From: Planctomycetota bacterium
Lineage (GTDB): Bacteria; Planctomycetota; JAJSAM01; JAJVHW01
NCBI GenBank assembly: GCA_021776825.1
Contig: JAJFFG010000086.1
Location: 1-64,000 of the forward strand
Direction of reading: 5' to 3'
Length of the DNA: 64,000 nucleotides
Shown here: positions 61,599 through 64,000 of the stretch, one piece after another
Layout: each line of letters opens with the position of its first letter
Numbering within the stretch: position 1 is the stretch's first letter
Program-made: the position numbers and the translations under genes
The notes under the pieces: model-generated
Databases searched by the model: none
Seen by the model: the letters and a program-made list of their open reading frames with translations, nothing else
Told to the model about the DNA's origin: nothing

Positions 61599-63287
61599 AT
61601 GAAGGTCCTTGCAGTCGTCGCGTTCGCGGTCGCTTCCGCACTCGCCGCGTCGCCCGCGTACGCCCATGGCGGCGCGTATCGCGGCGGCGGCGGCATCCCC
61701 TCCGGCGGCGCGGTGCCCCCGGGCACGGCCGACCCCGGTACGGCCGTCACGCAGTGGGAGGCCTGGTGGGCCGCGAACAAGGAGGAGTTGCTGCGCCTCC
61801 ACGAGCGGATGCGCGAGTCGGGCGCAGCGATCACTCCCGGAGCGGACGACGGCGAGCCGGGTAACGCCGCGCGTGACGCCCGGGCCCGCGACGACGAACG
61901 GGTCCGCGAAGACCTGAAGCCGTTCTTCCGCGAGGCCTTGAACGACTCGAGTTTCGAGGTCCGCACCGCAGCCTGCATCGCCATCGGAAAGCTCGGTGAC
62001 CGCGAGGCGATCGCCGAGCTGCGGAAGATGGCCGAGAAGGACGACCACAAGGACGTCCGGGACTCGGCGCTCCTCGCGCTCGGGATGCTGCAGGCCGAGG
62101 AGACCATCCCCTACCTCGTCGGCATCCTGTCGGATCGCAAGGACAACACGCGTCACCGCTCCTTCGCGGCGTTCGGCCTCGGCATGATCGGCGGCGACGA
62201 CGCCACCGCGATGCTGCTGCGCTTCGTCAAGAAGGGCGGCCCGAAGGTCTCGGGCGGCAAGCGGATGTCGCCTCCGCTCGTCGCGTCGGCGGTCGTCGCG
62301 CTCGGGATCACCGGCAACCCCGAGGTCATCCCCTCCGTGCGCAAGATCGCCTTCGGCAAGGGGCACGACGACCTCGTGCGCTCGTATGCCGTGCTTTCGC
62401 TCGGGCGCCTCGGTGATCGCGACTCGCTCGAGGACATCGGCGACGTGCTCCGCCGCGACAAGGACGCGAACATGCGTCGCGCTGGAGCCATCGCCCTCGG
62501 GCGCATCGCGACCACCGACGACGCCGCGTCGATCGCGGAGCTGCTACGCGCCACGTCGGACTCCGATCCGCTGACGCGACACTTCGCGGCGGTGTCGCTC
62601 GGTCGCATGGCCGACGACGAGCTCAAGGTCAAGCTGGCGAAGATGTTCGATGCGGGCGGGAACTCGGACAAGCCGTTCCTCGCGCTCGCGCTCGGCCTGG
62701 CGAAGCACACGCCGTCCGCGCGGAGCATCCGCAAGGAGCTGTCGCGAGCTCCCACGAAGAGCGTGCGCGGCGCGTACTGCACGGCCCTCGGACTCATGGG
62801 TGACCAGGGTTCCATCCCGCTGATCGAGGTCGAGGCCCAGACGCGCGGCGACATCTGGCTACCCGGCTACGCGGCGCTCGCGCTCGGAATGCTCCAGAGC
62901 CGCCGTTCGGCCGAGATGCTGCGCGAGCGGCTGAAGAAGGAGAACGACTCACGTCTGCGCATGAACCTCGGCGTGGCGCTCGGTCTCCTCCACGATCCGG
63001 CGGCGCGCCAGTTCTTCATCGAGACGCTGGAGTCGAAGGACGGCACGATCTACGAACGTGGCAGCGCCGCGATGTCGCTCGGGGTACTGCGCATCAACGC
63101 CGCCCTGCCGAACCTGAAGGCGGTGTACGCCGACAAGAAGGAGAAGGACCTCGTGCGCGCGATGGCGATCGTGTCGCTCGGTGTGCTGGCGGATCCGTCG
63201 CCGCTCCCGAAGCTGTCGCGGTTCGCGATCGACAACAACTACGGCGTGAGTGTGGATCCGCTGAACGAGGTGCTCTCGATTCTGTAG
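61599..63287 (+). CDS. Secreted HEAT-repeat protein
   Basis: A 562-residue protein with a signal peptide (about 4-23, AYAHGG), a Gly/Pro-rich linker, then about 14 HEAT/PBS-lyase-type repeats (VRTAACIAIGKLGDREAIAELRKM, DSALLALGMLQAEETIPYLV, RRAGAIALGRIATTDDAASI). Such domains are protein-binding scaffolds; PBS-type repeats also bind chromophores in cyanobacteria but no such role is expected here. GAGGAGG is 4-10 bases before the ATG. Stand-alone gene, followed by a repeat-rich region. Confidence 0.85.
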   Translation: MKVLAVVAFAVASALAASPAYAHGGAYRGGGGIPSGGAVPPGTADPGTAVTQWEAWWAANKEELLRLHERMRESGAAITPGADDGEPGNAARDARARDDERVREDLKPFFREALNDSSFEVRTAACIAIGKLGDREAIAELRKMAEKDDHKDVRDSALLALGMLQAEETIPYLVGILSDRKDNTRHRSFAAFGLGMIGGDDATAMLLRFVKKGGPKVSGGKRMSPPLVASAVVALGITGNPEVIPSVRKIAFGKGHDDLVRSYAVLSLGRLGDRDSLEDIGDVLRRDKDANMRRAGAIALGRIATTDDAASIAELLRATSDSDPLTRHFAAVSLGRMADDELKVKLAKMFDAGGNSDKPFLALALGLAKHTPSARSIRKELSRAPTKSVRGAYCTALGLMGDQGSIPLIEVEAQTRGDIWLPGYAALALGMLQSRRSAEMLRERLKKENDSRLRMNLGVALGLLHDPAARQFFIETLESKDGTIYERGSAAMSLGVLRINAALPNLKAVYADKKEKDLVRAMAIVSLGVLADPSPLPKLSRFAIDNNYGVSVDPLNEVLSIL

Positions 63288-63339
63288 GGGGCGGTCACGG
63301 CGATTGCAGGGCGCGTCGTAGGTGGACGCACGTCGCGAG

Positions 63340-63486
63340 AGGTGGCAATCGCCGCGCCCTACGTTGTGGCTGGTCGGCTCCGCGGCTGCGTCCGCTCTCA
63401 CGCGAGAGCCACCCCCTCGGTCGCAGCCTTGCGTGGCCTCATCGCCCGCGTCACGGCGCTTGCGCTGACGCGCAACCGCCGCGCCC
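63340..63486. repeat. Long dispersed repeat, family C, copy 2
   Basis: A shorter copy starting GGCAATCGCCGCGCCC and sharing the blocks CTCGGTCGCAGCCTTGCGTG and GCGCTGACGCGCAACCGCC with the copies at 10228 and 63487. Confidence 0.75.
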
Positions 63487-63700
63487 CGGGGTCACGTCGA
63501 TTGCTCGCAGCTGGTTACTGACGCGCATCGGGACACGCGGCAATCGCCGCGCCTCCCGTGTTGTTGGTCGGCTCCGCGGCTGCGTCACCTCGCACGCGAG
63601 CGCGGAGCCCCTCGGTCGCAGCCTTGCGTGGCCTCATCGCCCGCGTCACGGCGCTTGCGCTGACGCGCAACCGCCGCGCCCCGGGTGGGGATCCGGGTGG
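63487..63700. repeat. Long dispersed repeat, family C, copy 3
   Basis: A full unit from GGGGTCACGTCGATTGCT to GGTGGGGATCCGGGTGG, directly behind copy 2 and 50 bases before a family A hairpin, the same order of elements as near 10.2 kb but with A after rather than before. Confidence 0.8.
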
Positions 63701-63749
63701 GTGTCACCTCCTCCGATCCACCGGGCCGACTACGCCAACGACACCGTAC

Positions 63750-63771
63750 GGGCGGATCTCCTGATCCGCCC
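63750..63771. repeat. Hairpin repeat family A
   Basis: GGGCGGATC, loop TCCT, GATCCGCCC, preceded by CCGTAC. The bases around it, 63288-63918, hold no gene that I can support. Confidence 0.75.
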
Positions 63772-63918
63772 CGCCGACTCGCATCGCTCGCACTTGGTGG
63801 GTGGACGGCGGTCCGCGGTCGACGCGCGTCGATCGGGCGGCCTTGGGCGACGGCGCGGCATCCCGAGCACGCGCGGCGTCGACGTCGGGCGCGCGCCGCC
63901 CGAGTCGCGTCCCCCGCC

Positions 63919-64000
63919 CTAGAAGTACTCGAACGAATTCGTCGGTAGGTTCGCAACCAGGCCGGTCTCGGTGTCGAGGACGCCGAACGTCACGCGGCCG
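63919..64000 (-). CDS. C-terminal end of a gene cut by the window edge
   Basis: Reading from the right edge, the minus strand ends in VTFGVLDTETGLVANLPTNS followed by FEYF and TAG. The composition is protein-like, but only 26 codons are visible, so neither reality nor family can be settled. Confidence 0.35.
   Translation of the reverse strand, partial: GRVTFGVLDTETGLVANLPTNSFEYF

Noticed and set aside
1-64000. tRNA, rRNA, insertion sequence or prophage
   Set aside because: Reading both strands I found no cloverleaf, transposase, integrase or phage structural gene. A tRNAscan or ISfinder run would be needed to exclude small ones.

Overview
The window looks like a chromosomal segment of a high-GC Gram-negative bacterium, most likely a member of the Planctomycetota. 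The reasons are a zinc-ribbon Ser/Thr kinase translationally coupled to an ECF sigma factor of the planctomycete type, many secreted or lipid-anchored proteins with HEAT, EF-hand, VWA or thioredoxin-like folds, a conserved lipoprotein with a CETPWDFCC core, and a multihaem cytochrome family common in that phylum. This assignment is inference from gene content. I see no tRNA, rRNA, CRISPR array, transposase or phage gene. LAYOUT. 1-8.9 kb (minus strand): a heavy-metal RND efflux operon (His/Cys-rich membrane protein, TolC-like, adaptor, CzcA/CusA-like pump, His-rich lipoprotein) followed by a phosphodiesterase lipoprotein. 9-15 kb: a secreted unknown protein, a repeat-rich non-coding patch, an AI-2E family membrane protein, a mini zinc-ribbon protein, an M14/BPL_N fusion and a WbsX-like protein. 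15-20.7 kb (plus): a tightly overlapping operon of ArsR regulator, adaptor, ABC ATPase, two FtsX-type permeases and a Cys-rich lipoprotein, followed by a decayed HerA-like ATPase. 22-37.4 kb: three predicted selenoproteins, each with an in-frame TGA and a perfect hairpin just downstream carrying GU in its loop, as in bacterial SECIS elements. Among them lie a histidine kinase operon, a nitrilase-like protein, a multihaem cytochrome and an aminotransferase. 37.5-50.2 kb (mostly minus): an atypical kinase, a VWA protein, a cysteine synthase, a patatin, an M28 peptidase, the kinase/sigma operon, and a secreted propeller-like gene with a decayed tandem copy. 50.2-64 kb: a thioredoxin fold/toroid/zinc-protease fusion, an operon of four lipoproteins ending in an STT3-like oligosaccharyltransferase broken by an amber codon, a VanZ-like protein, paired secreted proteins, a HEAT-repeat protein and a second repeat-rich patch. 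MOST INTERESTING. The selenoproteins are (1) a membrane-anchored redoxin with a UxxC motif, (2) an EF-hand lipoprotein with a deiodinase-like SYTUPPF site, and (3) a DUF1223-like UxxC domain fused to a transglutaminase-like domain. A stop-codon-naive gene caller would cut all three short. Other points are the metal-sensor-controlled ABC exporter with its Cys-rich lipoprotein, the three-part protease fusion, the amber-interrupted STT3, and three families of dispersed short repeats, some forming hairpins that include the stop codon of the adjacent gene. The translated proteins, the reading frames and the hairpins were read directly from the sequence. Family names come from remembered motifs, with no database search.
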